From the NCBI GenBank assembly GCA_948579355.1, contig CAPAOV010000010.1, positions 1 through 64,000 on the forward strand: a stretch of 64,000 bases of DNA. The letters are read 5' to 3'. Below are positions 17,251-27,235 of the stretch, piece by piece. The notes under the pieces are model-generated. The model saw only the letters and a program-made list of their open reading frames with translations, searched no databases and was not told the origin of the DNA. The DNA comes from an uncultured Eubacterium sp. (GTDB lineage Bacteria > Bacillota > Clostridia > Lachnospirales > Lachnospiraceae). The position numbers and the translations under genes were made by a program. The first letter of the stretch is position 1; each line of letters opens with the position of its first letter.

Positions 17251-19242
17251 TTACTCTTCCTTTGAAATCTCTTCCGTCTCAATGACAAACTTCACATCTC
17301 CGTCCATGTCTCCGGCAACGCCGCTAAAACTCTTATAAGCCTTACCTACCTGACGGATTGCCTTTAAGCGGTCAAGAAATACCTTTATATCATCCTCATA
17401 AATACGATTGATTTCTTCAATCCCCTCACGGTTAAATTCGGATGCGCCTTCCGATAATTTATTACTGCCCCGATTGAGTTCACTGCTTGCCGTTGTAAGT
17501 TTATTTACTCCCGTCACCAGTTTACCGGATGCTTTCACAAGAGATTTTCCTCCCTTATTCAAAGAGCTGACGCCTTTCTTAACCGTCGTAACGCTTTTCT
17601 TTAACTTGCCGCCCGCCTTTTGAAGTTTGCGGCCCGATGTTTTCAGCGTCGTATTATTTTTTGCAAGTACTTCACCGCCCTCTTTGAGGCTCTTTACACC
17701 TTGCACAAGCTCCGGCATGGAACTGTTCAACTGTGATGTCACACTAGTCAGCTCCGATGATTTTGTGGACAATTGCCGTAATCCGTCCATCACGGTAGTT
17801 ACTCCGCCGGAAACAGCGCCTGCCCCCTGTTTTAACTCGCTCTCCGCAGAAGTAGCCGCTTTTAATTTCTGAATCGACTCTTTCTGCCCGTTCAGAACCG
17901 CTTCCATCTGGGCGATAAGCGTTGCGTCTGCTCCCGACGCTTTTAATCCTTTGATGAGCGTATCCGTCGTCTCGTACGACTTTTCCAACGCCGCCAGATT
18001 TGTATTCAAGGTAGTAATGCCGTCAGATACCGATTTAGCGCCGCTTTTTAACTTTGTCACGTTTTCCTTTGTTCCTAGTTTATCCACGCTGCCGGTATAC
18101 GCTTTTAATCCGGTATCAAAAGCGCTTATCTGATTCGGCAGATTTTTTACTTTTGTATACAAATCGGAACATCCGTCTGTAATTTTTTTGGCGCCGTCGA
18201 CATAAGAAGAAGTTCCACTGGCAAAACTTGTCACACCGGACGTATACTCATTCACTCCCTTTGCGAGCTCCGGAGCCCCTTTCGCCATCTTTCCAATTCC
18301 TTTTGCCAGTTTATCTACGCCATCTTTCTTAAATTTCTTTACCGAAGATTTCAAATCTCCCATTTTATCAGCAAATTTGTCCATGTTATCTGACAGTTCT
18401 TCCGAGCCCTCGACAATCTTGCCGGCAGCATCTGTCAGGTCGTCTAACTTCTCCTCCAAGTCATCCAACTGCTCAATTTCATCCAATTCGAGTTCGTTGA
18501 ACAAATTTGGACTTCCATAGGTAAACGTATTTCCCATCGAAAAATCTTTGACATCTGCTGTCACAGTAAATCCATCGGGAATCTTTTCCGAGGCGTCTTT
18601 CTCCAAGTCCAGACTTTCTTTCAATCCCGGTACTCCCAGTCCGACGACAATTTGATTACTGCCATCGTTAATGACGCGTCCGTTATCAATTTCAACCTTA
18701 TCGAATACTTCCGACGGAAGTATCATGCCAGTCAACATGACAAATGGAGTATACAACGTTGTCTGCTTCCCGTCAATCGTTTTCGTCTGCTTGGATTTAT
18801 TTGTATAGGCAACATGGATTTCCACTTTGCCGCTCCTGCCTAACATATCTTTTGGCTCCATTACCGCCCCGTCAAGCTTATACGTTATTTTCAAATCAAT
18901 TGGCAGTTCCTGAGAAGTTTCACCCTGATAATAAATATCTTTTCCCTTTGCCGCCCACTCGACAGATTTTCCGTTTTGGGTAAACGTTTCGTCACCTTTT
19001 ACATTCGTAATCCCCGACAAATCGGATTCATCACGGATTGTTCCGTTTATATCCGCAGAACCTTTCAGCCAGTCCGCTACCGTAATCTGGGAAACCTTAC
19101 CGTCGGCTCCTGCATTCACATAGACGGATTCCTGTTTGCTAATCTTCTTCGCCTCAATAAAGGAACTGTTGCTTAATACCAAACTCAATACTAATGCCGC
19201 ACTCAACGTTGATTGGGCAATTCGTCTCACATTTCTTTTCAT
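17251..19242 (-). CDS. Secreted heptad-repeat (YhgE-like) protein partnering an MMPL transporter
   Basis: The 663-aa protein has a signal peptide (MKRNVRRIAQSTLSAALVLS, cleavage near EAKK). A beta-rich domain follows (about 30-250), then a long helical region (about 265-625) with repeated LxxG/LxxGxxxL spacings such as LAKGIGKMAKGAPELAKG and LVTGVNKL. This heptad pattern is typical of YhgE/Pip and MMPL-associated exported proteins. Unlike YhgE it has no C-terminal membrane helices. AGGAGG lies 8 bases before ATG 19242. It follows the MMPL gene by 19 bases, so a role as periplasm-side partner of that exporter is likely but inferred. Confidence 0.8.
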   Translation of the reverse strand: MKRNVRRIAQSTLSAALVLSLVLSNSSFIEAKKISKQESVYVNAGADGKVSQITVADWLKGSADINGTIRDESDLSGITNVKGDETFTQNGKSVEWAAKGKDIYYQGETSQELPIDLKITYKLDGAVMEPKDMLGRSGKVEIHVAYTNKSKQTKTIDGKQTTLYTPFVMLTGMILPSEVFDKVEIDNGRVINDGSNQIVVGLGVPGLKESLDLEKDASEKIPDGFTVTADVKDFSMGNTFTYGSPNLFNELELDEIEQLDDLEEKLDDLTDAAGKIVEGSEELSDNMDKFADKMGDLKSSVKKFKKDGVDKLAKGIGKMAKGAPELAKGVNEYTSGVTSFASGTSSYVDGAKKITDGCSDLYTKVKNLPNQISAFDTGLKAYTGSVDKLGTKENVTKLKSGAKSVSDGITTLNTNLAALEKSYETTDTLIKGLKASGADATLIAQMEAVLNGQKESIQKLKAATSAESELKQGAGAVSGGVTTVMDGLRQLSTKSSELTSVTSQLNSSMPELVQGVKSLKEGGEVLAKNNTTLKTSGRKLQKAGGKLKKSVTTVKKGVSSLNKGGKSLVKASGKLVTGVNKLTTASSELNRGSNKLSEGASEFNREGIEEINRIYEDDIKVFLDRLKAIRQVGKAYKSFSGVAGDMDGDVKFVIETEEISKEE

Positions 19243-19261
19243 AGCCTCTGCCTCCTTAATA

Positions 19262-21343
19262 TTAATAATCAATGCTGCGCATATCCCATGTCGTCTTACA
19301 TATCCATTTATCAAATACCATCAACATCGCCGGTAAAATGACTATCACCACAATGGTACTGATAATAGCACCGCGGGAAAGCAATGTGCAGATGGATTGT
19401 ATCATATCAATATTTGATGATATTGTCACGCCAAAGGTCGAAGCAAACAAACACATTCCACTAATCAGTATGGACTTAATAGAAGTTTTGTGCGCGATTG
19501 CAATCGCCTCTTTCTTTCCTTTCTTCCGCTCCGCCCTCTCTTTATGATAACGGCTCGTCATCAATATGGCATAATCGACTGTCGCTCCTAATTGTACGGC
19601 GCCAATGACAATACCCGCTACGAACGGCAGCGTCTCCCCACTGTAAAAAGGAACTGACATATTGAGGAAAATGGCAAATTCAATGACCGCCACTAAGATA
19701 ATCGGTATCAGAAGCGAACGGAACGTCAGCATGATAATAATGAAAATGGCAATAATTGAAACATAATTTACACTTGCCAAATCAATATCCGTTACATCCT
19801 GCAAATCCTTTGTAAGCGGCGCCTCTCCAATAACCATTGATTCTTTGCTGTATCCTTTTACAATATTATTAATCTCTGCAATCTGCGTATTCACTTCTTC
19901 TGTGGCGGTTTTGTAATCCGAGCAGACAAACGCGATTTCATAGTCCTTGCTCTTAACCATTGCCCTATAATCTTGTGGTATCATATTATCGGGAACATTA
20001 ACTCCCTTAAAAGAATCAATACCCAACACCCACTTGACACCTTTCACACCCTCTACTTCCTCTAACATCGCCGCCTTGTCTTTCGATGAAATTCCATTTT
20101 TCATAAGAAGGATGTGCGTATTGTTCATATCAAATGTTTTTTCCAGTTTCTTATTGGCAACCGCCGAATCTAAATCCTGCGGCAGCGCTCCCGCTATGTC
20201 ATAATATATTTCATAATTGCTGTTTCCATAAAAGGCGGGTCCAATGAGAACGATAAAAAGTATCAGCGCGGCCGGCCAAATCTTTACAATGCCTTTAGAG
20301 ACACCGTCCAGATTAGGAATCAGATTTCTGTGTGTTGTTTTCTCAATTACCTTGTCAAAGCAAAGGATAAGCGCAGGCAGTACCGTAAGACATACGATTA
20401 CGCCAATGATAACTCCTTTTGCCATAACAAGCCCCAAATCCATCCCCAGTTTAAAGGTCATAAAACACAGGGCGGCAAAGCCGGCAATTGTCGTGACCGA
20501 GCTGCTCGTTACCGACTTAAACGTATTGGATATAGCATGTGCCATGGCACGATTTTTGTCTCCCTCAAAACGTATTTTATTGGCCTCATAACTTTCCAAA
20601 AGGAAGATAGAATAATCCATCGTCACTCCCAATTGCAGTATCGCCGTCAACGCCTGTGTTATATAGGAAATTTCACCAAAAATAATGTTGCTCCCTAAAT
20701 TATATATAATTGCCAGCCCAATCCCAAATAGGAAAATGAAAGGGGTAACAAGCGAATCCATCGCCAAAAGCAAAACAATAAGGGCCAGCGTCGCCGCTAC
20801 CGCTACATAGATTGGCATTTCTGCCATAGCCAGATTCTTTATGTCCGTAACAACGCCGGACATTCCGCTGATAAACACCTGCTTTTCCACAAGGGAACGC
20901 ATATTCTCAATAGCCTCCATCGTCGTATCCGCTGATGTTGTATCGTCAAAAAGAACAATCATCATCGTAGCGTTGCCATTGAACAGCGCTTTTTTGTACT
21001 TGCTCGGCAGTATTTCAGAGGGTATTGTAATACTGCCTAACGCATCATCATACCAAAGAACATCTTCCACATGTTCTACTTTCTTTATCTTCTCTTTCAA
21101 AGTAACAACATCTTTGTTCTCCATATCCTCAACAATTACCATGGAAAATGCTCCCATGCCAAACTCATCTACCATAATATCCTGTCCGGAAACGGTTTCC
21201 AATGAATTTGGAAGATAACTCAGCACGTCGTAATTAATTCGCGTCGACACATAGCCAATGACAGCCGGTACCATAAGCAGCAACGCAAAAATGATAACGA
21301 ACACCTTGTTCTTTGTGAGCCATTTACCAAACTTGATTACCAT
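19262..21343 (-). CDS. MMPL/RND-superfamily transporter
   Basis: The 693-aa polytopic protein has two similar halves, each with one N-terminal helix, an extracellular domain and a block of five helices. Motifs include the TMDYSIFLLESY and ATVDYAILMTSRYH blocks (helix-4 type, with acidic residues for proton coupling) and GVIIGVIVCLTVLPALIL. MMPL proteins export lipids or hydrophobic compounds. ATG 21343 has GGAGG eight bases upstream; the longer frame to 21424 would run through the promoter and operators. First gene of an operon with the heptad-repeat protein and TetR. Confidence 0.9.
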   Translation of the reverse strand: MVIKFGKWLTKNKVFVIIFALLLMVPAVIGYVSTRINYDVLSYLPNSLETVSGQDIMVDEFGMGAFSMVIVEDMENKDVVTLKEKIKKVEHVEDVLWYDDALGSITIPSEILPSKYKKALFNGNATMMIVLFDDTTSADTTMEAIENMRSLVEKQVFISGMSGVVTDIKNLAMAEMPIYVAVAATLALIVLLLAMDSLVTPFIFLFGIGLAIIYNLGSNIIFGEISYITQALTAILQLGVTMDYSIFLLESYEANKIRFEGDKNRAMAHAISNTFKSVTSSSVTTIAGFAALCFMTFKLGMDLGLVMAKGVIIGVIVCLTVLPALILCFDKVIEKTTHRNLIPNLDGVSKGIVKIWPAALILFIVLIGPAFYGNSNYEIYYDIAGALPQDLDSAVANKKLEKTFDMNNTHILLMKNGISSKDKAAMLEEVEGVKGVKWVLGIDSFKGVNVPDNMIPQDYRAMVKSKDYEIAFVCSDYKTATEEVNTQIAEINNIVKGYSKESMVIGEAPLTKDLQDVTDIDLASVNYVSIIAIFIIIMLTFRSLLIPIILVAVIEFAIFLNMSVPFYSGETLPFVAGIVIGAVQLGATVDYAILMTSRYHKERAERKKGKKEAIAIAHKTSIKSILISGMCLFASTFGVTISSNIDMIQSICTLLSRGAIISTIVVIVILPAMLMVFDKWICKTTWDMRSIDY

Positions 21344-21367
21344 CGTGCATGCCTCCTTTTTTAAATA

Positions 21368-21424
21368 TGACCATTGGTCACTTTTACTGTATGCAAGTGT
21401 ATCACAAAAATGACCATCGGTCAA
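21368..21424 (-). promoter_or_regulatory. Promoter flanked by two TetR-type operators
   Basis: On the minus strand the promoter is TTGACC (21424-21419), 17 bases, TACACT (21401-21396). The palindromes TGACCATCGGTCA (21411-21423, over the -35) and TGACCATTGGTCA (21368-21380, downstream of the start) share the same 6-bp arms and are centred 43 bp apart, about four helical turns. The TetR gene at the end of this operon is the natural candidate ligand. Repression by occlusion or looping is inferred. Confidence 0.85.
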
Positions 21425-21553
21425 CCTTTTTTGTAAAAAAATTTTTTACCCTGAACATTTTTCATTTTTCCTGCATAAAATAGCCATATATATTTACTGG
21501 AGAGGCAAAGAGTTAGAGGACATTCTTTGCTTACCTTTCGGAATGGGGGTCTT

Positions 21554-22444
21554 ATGAAAAGCGTCAATCAAATAATACATGCCTATTCTCCCCACCAACA
21601 TGGTTTTCTTGGACAAAACATCGGAATTGCTATTATTGATACCGGACTCACCCCACATCCGGATTACCGCAAAAGAATTATCGGATGGTTAGACGTCCTG
21701 CATGGAAGACCCTATCCCTATGATGACAGCGGTCATGGCAGCCATGTTGCCGGAATCGCCGCTGGAGACGGCTTTCTCTCTCAGGGACGGTATCAGGGAG
21801 TTGCTCCCATGGCAAATCTCATCGGCATTAAAGTACTTAATAATAAAGGAAACGGCACCGTTTCCGATATAATGAAAGCGCTTCGATGGATACAGAACAA
21901 TTACCAGCAATACGGTATTCGTATCGTAAATATCTCGATTGGCGCCAATGACCGCCAAGCCTATGATGAGGACTGCGCATTTGTGCAAAAGGTAAATGAA
22001 CTGTGGGATATGGGACTTGTTGTCGTTGCTGCTGCCGGCAATCAGGGACCGGGACCGCAGACAATAAGCGCACCCGGTAATTCCCGAAAAATAATAACGG
22101 TTGGCTCCCTTCCAGAACGGCATTCCTATTCTGCCAGCCACTCCGGAATCGGTCCAACCCTTTCATGCATAAAAAAACCAGACGTCGTTGCGCCTGGTTC
22201 TCATATCGTCAGTTGTTGTCCTCCCCGTAACGGAAAATCCTACTCGTATTCAGTAAAAAGCGGTACTTCCATGTCCACCCCGATTGTAAGCGGCGCCATT
22301 GCCTTACTGCTCAGCAAATATCCCTATCTAAATCCAAGAGAAATCAAGATACGGATGAAACATTCCTGCACTGACTTAAATCTTCCGCATGAACAACAAG
22401 GGTGGGGACTGCTTCACGTTACAAATCTTCTGCGCGAAGAATGA
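21554..22444 (+). CDS. S8 family subtilisin-like serine peptidase, probably intracellular
   Basis: The 296-aa protein has the complete catalytic set: D29 in IAIIDTG, H61 in SGHGSHVAG, oxyanion N163 in AAAGNQG, and S239 in SGTSMSTP. There is no signal peptide and only a short N-terminal extension, which matches intracellular subtilisins that act on cytoplasmic proteins. ATG 21554 follows GGGGG at 4 bases; the longer frame from 21527 lacks a site. It runs opposite to the surrounding genes, and its last 26 bases overlap the 3' end of the convergent gene. Confidence 0.9.
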   Translation: MKSVNQIIHAYSPHQHGFLGQNIGIAIIDTGLTPHPDYRKRIIGWLDVLHGRPYPYDDSGHGSHVAGIAAGDGFLSQGRYQGVAPMANLIGIKVLNNKGNGTVSDIMKALRWIQNNYQQYGIRIVNISIGANDRQAYDEDCAFVQKVNELWDMGLVVVAAAGNQGPGPQTISAPGNSRKIITVGSLPERHSYSASHSGIGPTLSCIKKPDVVAPGSHIVSCCPPRNGKSYSYSVKSGTSMSTPIVSGAIALLLSKYPYLNPREIKIRMKHSCTDLNLPHEQQGWGLLHVTNLLREE

Positions 22445-24113
22445 AATGAATCTGCCGGCCGCCGGAGCCTACCGCTATATTATAAACGGCGTCAACAGCC
22501 TCTCCTTTCTCCGCTTTTATGTGGTAGGAACCCTCACCCACGTAAACCGTATAGGAACCATTTTCATCGGTCTCTGTCTGATACAGCGTTCCGTCCGCAA
22601 TATTTTCGCAAATAACAGTGACGCCGGCGACCGGTTTCTTTGATGTATCTGTCACCGTGCCCACTACTTTTTTCTGGTCTACTACGCGCAGCGTAGCCGT
22701 ACACTGACAGGTCCGGTTTTCATTTTCTTTATCAGTAATTGTCAGCCGGACTGTATATTCCCCGACAATGTTCGCTTTACCGCTTATTTTCCCGGTATTC
22801 TCATCCAGCTTAATTCCGGCCGGAAGATTGATTGCGGAATAGGTATATTGACTGCTTCCTCCCACCGCAGAAGCAAACTCCTTTTCTTTTAATTCATTTC
22901 CGACTAAAATAGTACTGTCTTCTGCTTTGCCTACGATTGTCGAATTGTTACCTACATATACATATATTGTCTGCCGAACGGTGCTGCCTGTCTCGTCGGT
23001 AGCTTTCAGTGTCAATTGCGTTCCTACCGTAACCGTTGTCAGCGTTCCACTAAACAATAATTGATTATTTTTTTCTTTTACCGTAATTCCCGGTATGGAG
23101 CCTGTCAATTGATAAGAAATATGGCCGCAGCAATATTCGCTGAGGTCTACAACTTTATTCCAGCTCTCTCCCACGACACCAATCCACTTCTCGTCGAGCG
23201 GACGCGTATTGCGAACATAGATTGCCTGTGTTTCCATCGTTTTCACGCCATTGCCCGGCAGAGCGGCGATGGTAACGCGCACAAAAGAATCCCGACTGAC
23301 CGAATATTCCGGAGCCAATGTCAAATCATAAGTTTTATCTTCATAATTGCGCATCTGTGCAATCCGGTACTTCCGGCTGTATGTACCAAACGAATACTGT
23401 TTCCCGTCCAGTGAAAATTGAGACTCAGTCAGCCTCATTGCCTTATCGAGTACAACCCGCACGGCATTGCTGCTTAATACCTCAACCGACGCAATGCTCA
23501 CGCTGTTTGTGGCAAGTACTGTTAGTTTGATACTTCCTGTTTTCTTGCTCCCCTCTACAGAAGTAGCCTTAATGGTAACGGTTCCTGCCTTTAATCCGGT
23601 CACCTTTCCGGTGCTGCTCACCTTGGCAATGGATTTATTGGACGTCGACCATGTGACTTTCTTATAACTTCCGCTTACCGGATTTACAATCGCTTTTAAT
23701 GCCAGTGTATTCCCCACATAAAGCGCGTTTTTCGGCTTTTCAATTGTAATGGAAGTAACTTTTTTTACAACGTTAATCGTAATCTTTGCCTTTTTCTTTT
23801 TGTTCTTTTTTGAGGTGACGGTCACCTTGCATTTTCCTGTCTTAATTCCCTTTACATAACCGGACGAAGAGACCGTGGCAATTTTCTTATTTGAAGATTT
23901 ATATTTTACTTTCTTATTAGCAGACTTATTTGGCGTCACCTTTACGGTCGTCTTTAATTTTATTTTCTTTCCCACCGCTACATGAACCGAAGAACCATAA
24001 TTACTCTTTACGGTAACTTTCTTTACTTTTACTTTTGCCGATGCTTCCTGCGGTGCAGTGCAAACCAACAGCGCCATTGCCAGTAAAAGCATCCCTTTCC
24101 ACATTTTTTTCAT
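22419..24113 (-). CDS. Secreted Ig-like (Big_2) multidomain protein
   Basis: The 564-aa protein has a signal peptide (residues 1-26, ending ASA). Two lysine-rich Big_2-type domains follow at about 27-200 (YKSSNKKIATVSSSGYVKGIKTGKCK, then WSTSNKSIAKVSSTGKVTGLKAG). Later parts are cadherin/Ig-like, with a putative-Ig YSAINLPAGIKLDENTGKISG block at about 430-450, and a carboxypeptidase-regulatory-like domain ends it (VVGTVTDTSKKPVAGVTV...ENGSYTVYVGEGSYHIKAEKG). No LPXTG is present. It likely binds the cell wall or other surface polymers; no catalytic motif is visible. Confidence 0.8.
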   Translation of the reverse strand: MKKMWKGMLLLAMALLVCTAPQEASAKVKVKKVTVKSNYGSSVHVAVGKKIKLKTTVKVTPNKSANKKVKYKSSNKKIATVSSSGYVKGIKTGKCKVTVTSKKNKKKKAKITINVVKKVTSITIEKPKNALYVGNTLALKAIVNPVSGSYKKVTWSTSNKSIAKVSSTGKVTGLKAGTVTIKATSVEGSKKTGSIKLTVLATNSVSIASVEVLSSNAVRVVLDKAMRLTESQFSLDGKQYSFGTYSRKYRIAQMRNYEDKTYDLTLAPEYSVSRDSFVRVTIAALPGNGVKTMETQAIYVRNTRPLDEKWIGVVGESWNKVVDLSEYCCGHISYQLTGSIPGITVKEKNNQLLFSGTLTTVTVGTQLTLKATDETGSTVRQTIYVYVGNNSTIVGKAEDSTILVGNELKEKEFASAVGGSSQYTYSAINLPAGIKLDENTGKISGKANIVGEYTVRLTITDKENENRTCQCTATLRVVDQKKVVGTVTDTSKKPVAGVTVICENIADGTLYQTETDENGSYTVYVGEGSYHIKAEKGEAVDAVYNIAVGSGGRQIHFILRAEDL

Positions 24114-24143
24114 AAGAACCTCCCTTACGCTTTTTTACTTTGT

Positions 24144-24171
24144 TTATTAGAATACTGCTTAATTTTGTCAA
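24144..24171 (-). promoter_or_regulatory. Promoter of the Ig-like secreted protein gene
   Basis: On the minus strand TTGACA (24171-24166) and TAATAA (24149-24144) are 16 bases apart and lie about 30-55 bases before the start codon. Confidence 0.55.
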
Positions 24172-24182
24172 AAAATTGTATT

Positions 24183-26240
24183 TTAGCCTGAAATTGCATT
24201 CTTTTTCAGTTTTCTTTTCAATCTGCTTTCCTGCTCCTCCGATAAAGTCATCCCCTCGGTCAAGGAATCGAACCAACCGCTAATCCTGTTTTTTCTTACA
24301 CGTAAAACGGGAAGTTCATCGTTGGATATAAGAGAGAGAAGCCAGTCTTGATAGATTTCATCCCTCTCTCCCGTGATTACCGGAACATCCCCCTCAAAAC
24401 AATACTTTCTCGCTCCACTCAGGCAGGTAACGCTTATTTTTTTTAAGGATTTGGGAAACTGAATAATTGACAGGTCGGGGATTGCAAATAAACTTCTGAT
24501 TTCTTTTACTCCTTCCGGAAGCTTTATCTTATAGTTGCTGCCTCCGGATAAATCAAATTGGTTGGTGAGGAAAGGTTCGAGAGTAAGATAACTCACTGCT
24601 CCGTAAAAAATTTTACCATCCGCCGAGCGGAGCCAGCCGTATTCCTTTCCGGATATAAACGGATTTCTTTCATCCATATAAACCCTGTCAAAATTTACGC
24701 AGCCGGCGTTGTTCCGAAACGCATTTTCCTCTATCTCCTGTACATTTTTCCCAATGTGAATTATGTAAAGATTCCGGTTCGTAAAATAAAAATTATCGCT
24801 TCGCAAAACCGTAATTCCCTCTGGAATAGAAACCGTATCCCTGCCGGTAAGAGTAATATTTTTCCCGAGAAATGTCGCTTTCTCCGGCAGAAATGAGAGA
24901 CCCATGCCCCACAGCGCATTGTCGCCGATATAGCTTACATTGGGAAATCCATGGTATGCCAGCAATTCGACTGGCGCGGCAGTGCCATCCGATTCTTCCC
25001 ATTCTCTCCAGTATGTCCGCAGTCTCTCCGACGAGTTATCTATCGCAAATGCCTCTTCTTCTATTCTCTCAATTGTTTCCGGCAGCATAAAGATAACCTG
25101 AGTTTCCTTTTTTTCCATATTTTCCAAAGAAACCGTATGGGCAAATGCACGTCTGGAAACTACTTTCCAGCCCTTTTCCAGTTCAATACACATCGGCCCA
25201 CAGTTTCTAAAAGCATCCTCTTCCACATAAATACCAGTGGCAAGGGAAAGCTTCCGCATTTGAGGATTCGCCTCCGTTACAAAACAGCCATTGTCCCCCA
25301 ATTCAAACGCATGAGAGGCTATCCGGTTCACTCCCTCCGGCAGCACGATATCCCCACTGTAAATATCACCGGTATAACGGAAAACCGTATTTCCTTTCAT
25401 CAGAAACTCGCCCTTTTGTACTGTTCCTGACAGTTCCTTTTTCCGGCAATCCGCTTCCTCAATCACACCAAATGGATTTTGCACTATCGTATAGCAGTAT
25501 CCGTCCTTTTCATATACCTTTTTCTTCCTGCGGCCGGCTAAATCAACGCTCTCAACAGCCTCCCCAAAAAGGCGTTCGCATTCGGATTCTGTAGTGCAGA
25601 GGGAAATACCGCCAATATCCGTCTTCCTGTGCTTGATATTTCCCGCCAGCCGCACCCGTATACGCCATACATTACCCTCTTCGTCAGTGAGTAGGCTGCA
25701 ATACTTTTTTACCGTTTCCGGTAGCTGCTTCTTTGTATTCATATACTCCATCAGGTGCACGGTCTCTTCTTCCGGCAATCCGCTCTTTCTCGCCAGTGTT
25801 CCCTGAAATTCCAATACATGGGGTTTGTCCGGTATTTGCGGTATATCAATGCGAATTTTATCTTCTTCCGGATAAATCGAACCCTTGCAGCTATTCCCCG
25901 CCGTAATATAGTAAACAGGGCCAGCCAGCCGCTGCGGTGCATAAGAAAATTCATAACCGTTGCCAATGGAATATGCGGTTGAGAGAGGAATCTCATTGTG
26001 TGTCCTCTTATTGTTTAAAGAAAAGGACAATGTTCCACTCGTAACACGATACACTTTCAACGTCAATTTCCCGTCCGCACTCTGCCACACTCCCTCATAT
26101 TTGGCATACTGCTGAAAATTTTCCTTATCTCTTTTTTGTAATACATTTGTTATTACAAAAAAAACCAAAACACATAAAAAAGCTGCCACTGCCGAAAATA
26201 GAATGCGCCGCTTCCTCGCCGTCATGTGTACCCTGTTCAT
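24183..26240 (-). CDS. Membrane-anchored leucine-rich-repeat (BspA-type) surface protein
   Basis: The 685-aa protein has a basic N-terminus and a single membrane segment (about 12-32, FSAVAAFLCVLVFFVITNVL). The C-terminal half has LRR_5-type units such as LPEGVNRIASHAFELGDNG, LPETIERIEEEAFAID, IHIGKNVQEIEENAFRNNAG and LPEGVKEIRSLFAI. BspA-type repeats are usual on extracellular binding proteins of gut bacteria. It lies 20 bases after thioredoxin reductase on the same strand and is probably co-transcribed with it. Function unknown beyond surface binding. Confidence 0.8.
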   Translation of the reverse strand: MNRVHMTARKRRILFSAVAAFLCVLVFFVITNVLQKRDKENFQQYAKYEGVWQSADGKLTLKVYRVTSGTLSFSLNNKRTHNEIPLSTAYSIGNGYEFSYAPQRLAGPVYYITAGNSCKGSIYPEEDKIRIDIPQIPDKPHVLEFQGTLARKSGLPEEETVHLMEYMNTKKQLPETVKKYCSLLTDEEGNVWRIRVRLAGNIKHRKTDIGGISLCTTESECERLFGEAVESVDLAGRRKKKVYEKDGYCYTIVQNPFGVIEEADCRKKELSGTVQKGEFLMKGNTVFRYTGDIYSGDIVLPEGVNRIASHAFELGDNGCFVTEANPQMRKLSLATGIYVEEDAFRNCGPMCIELEKGWKVVSRRAFAHTVSLENMEKKETQVIFMLPETIERIEEEAFAIDNSSERLRTYWREWEESDGTAAPVELLAYHGFPNVSYIGDNALWGMGLSFLPEKATFLGKNITLTGRDTVSIPEGITVLRSDNFYFTNRNLYIIHIGKNVQEIEENAFRNNAGCVNFDRVYMDERNPFISGKEYGWLRSADGKIFYGAVSYLTLEPFLTNQFDLSGGSNYKIKLPEGVKEIRSLFAIPDLSIIQFPKSLKKISVTCLSGARKYCFEGDVPVITGERDEIYQDWLLSLISNDELPVLRVRKNRISGWFDSLTEGMTLSEEQESRLKRKLKKNAISG

Positions 26241-26260
26241 ACTTACCGCTTCTCCCTCTT

Positions 26261-27184
26261 TTATTCCATGTACTCACATGCCGCCAGCGCCGCGACAGCA
26301 CCATCCGCAGCAGCAGTTGCCAACTGTCGCACTGATTTTGTACGGCAGTCGCCTGCCACATAAACTCCCGGCGTCTCCGTGTTACAGTCCTCTGCCGCCT
26401 CAATATATCCTTTCTCGTCCAGTTTTACATAGTCCGCAAACGGTTCATTGTCCGGCATCTGCCCAATGGCGATAAAGACGCCGGACACTTCAATTTCCCG
26501 CGTCTCCTTTGTCTGTACGTCCTGTATCTCAACAGCCGCCAGATTCGGTTCTCCCAACAGTTGCCTGACAACCGAATTCCATACAAATTCCACGTTTTCT
26601 TTTTGACGCAGCGCATCTCCAAGTTTCGCCTCTCCCCGCAAAGCATCCCGCCGATGAATCACATATACCTTGCGGCAATAATTCGAGAGAAACATCGCAT
26701 CTTCCAAAGCCGTATTGCCGCCACCGACAACAGCCACATCCCGCCCCCGGAAGAACATACCGTCACAGGTGGCGCAATAAGATACGCCAGCGCCGATAAG
26801 CGCTTCTTCACGTTCTACTCCAAGTGGACGGTTCTTGGCTCCTGTCGCCAAAATAACCGCCTTTGACTCATAACAGACTTCCTCGCCCGCAGCATTTTTA
26901 GTGTAAACATGCTTTTTTTCTCCGTTCGAATCCTCTTCCATACGGAGCACTTTCTCCTGCTTATATTCTGCCCCCAGACGGATTGCCTGCTCGTATAGAT
27001 TTTTGGCGAACTCAAAACCGGAAATCTTTGCTATGCCCGGATAATTCTCTACTTCAGGAGAGTTTACAATCTGTCCGCCAAAAGATTTTTTCTCCAACAC
27101 AAGAACGGATTTACCTGCCCGCACTCCATAGATTGCTGCAGACAAACCCGCTGTTCCCGCTCCTACAATTATAATATCGTACAT
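26261..27184 (-). CDS. trxB: Thioredoxin-disulfide reductase
   Basis: The 307-aa flavoprotein reduces oxidised thioredoxin with NADPH. It has the FAD-binding IIIVGAGTAGLSAAIYG motif at the N-terminus, the redox-active CATC (C137, C140), an NADPH-binding VAVVGGGNTALEDA motif, and the C-terminal GVYVAGDCR FAD motif. Length is normal. It lies directly after the thioredoxin gene. Confidence 0.95.
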   Translation of the reverse strand: MYDIIIVGAGTAGLSAAIYGVRAGKSVLVLEKKSFGGQIVNSPEVENYPGIAKISGFEFAKNLYEQAIRLGAEYKQEKVLRMEEDSNGEKKHVYTKNAAGEEVCYESKAVILATGAKNRPLGVEREEALIGAGVSYCATCDGMFFRGRDVAVVGGGNTALEDAMFLSNYCRKVYVIHRRDALRGEAKLGDALRQKENVEFVWNSVVRQLLGEPNLAAVEIQDVQTKETREIEVSGVFIAIGQMPDNEPFADYVKLDEKGYIEAAEDCNTETPGVYVAGDCRTKSVRQLATAAADGAVAALAACEYME

Positions 27185-27235
27185 AAGCTCCTCCCAGCCT
27201 GATAAGATAATGTCAGTTATTTGCTATTTATTACT

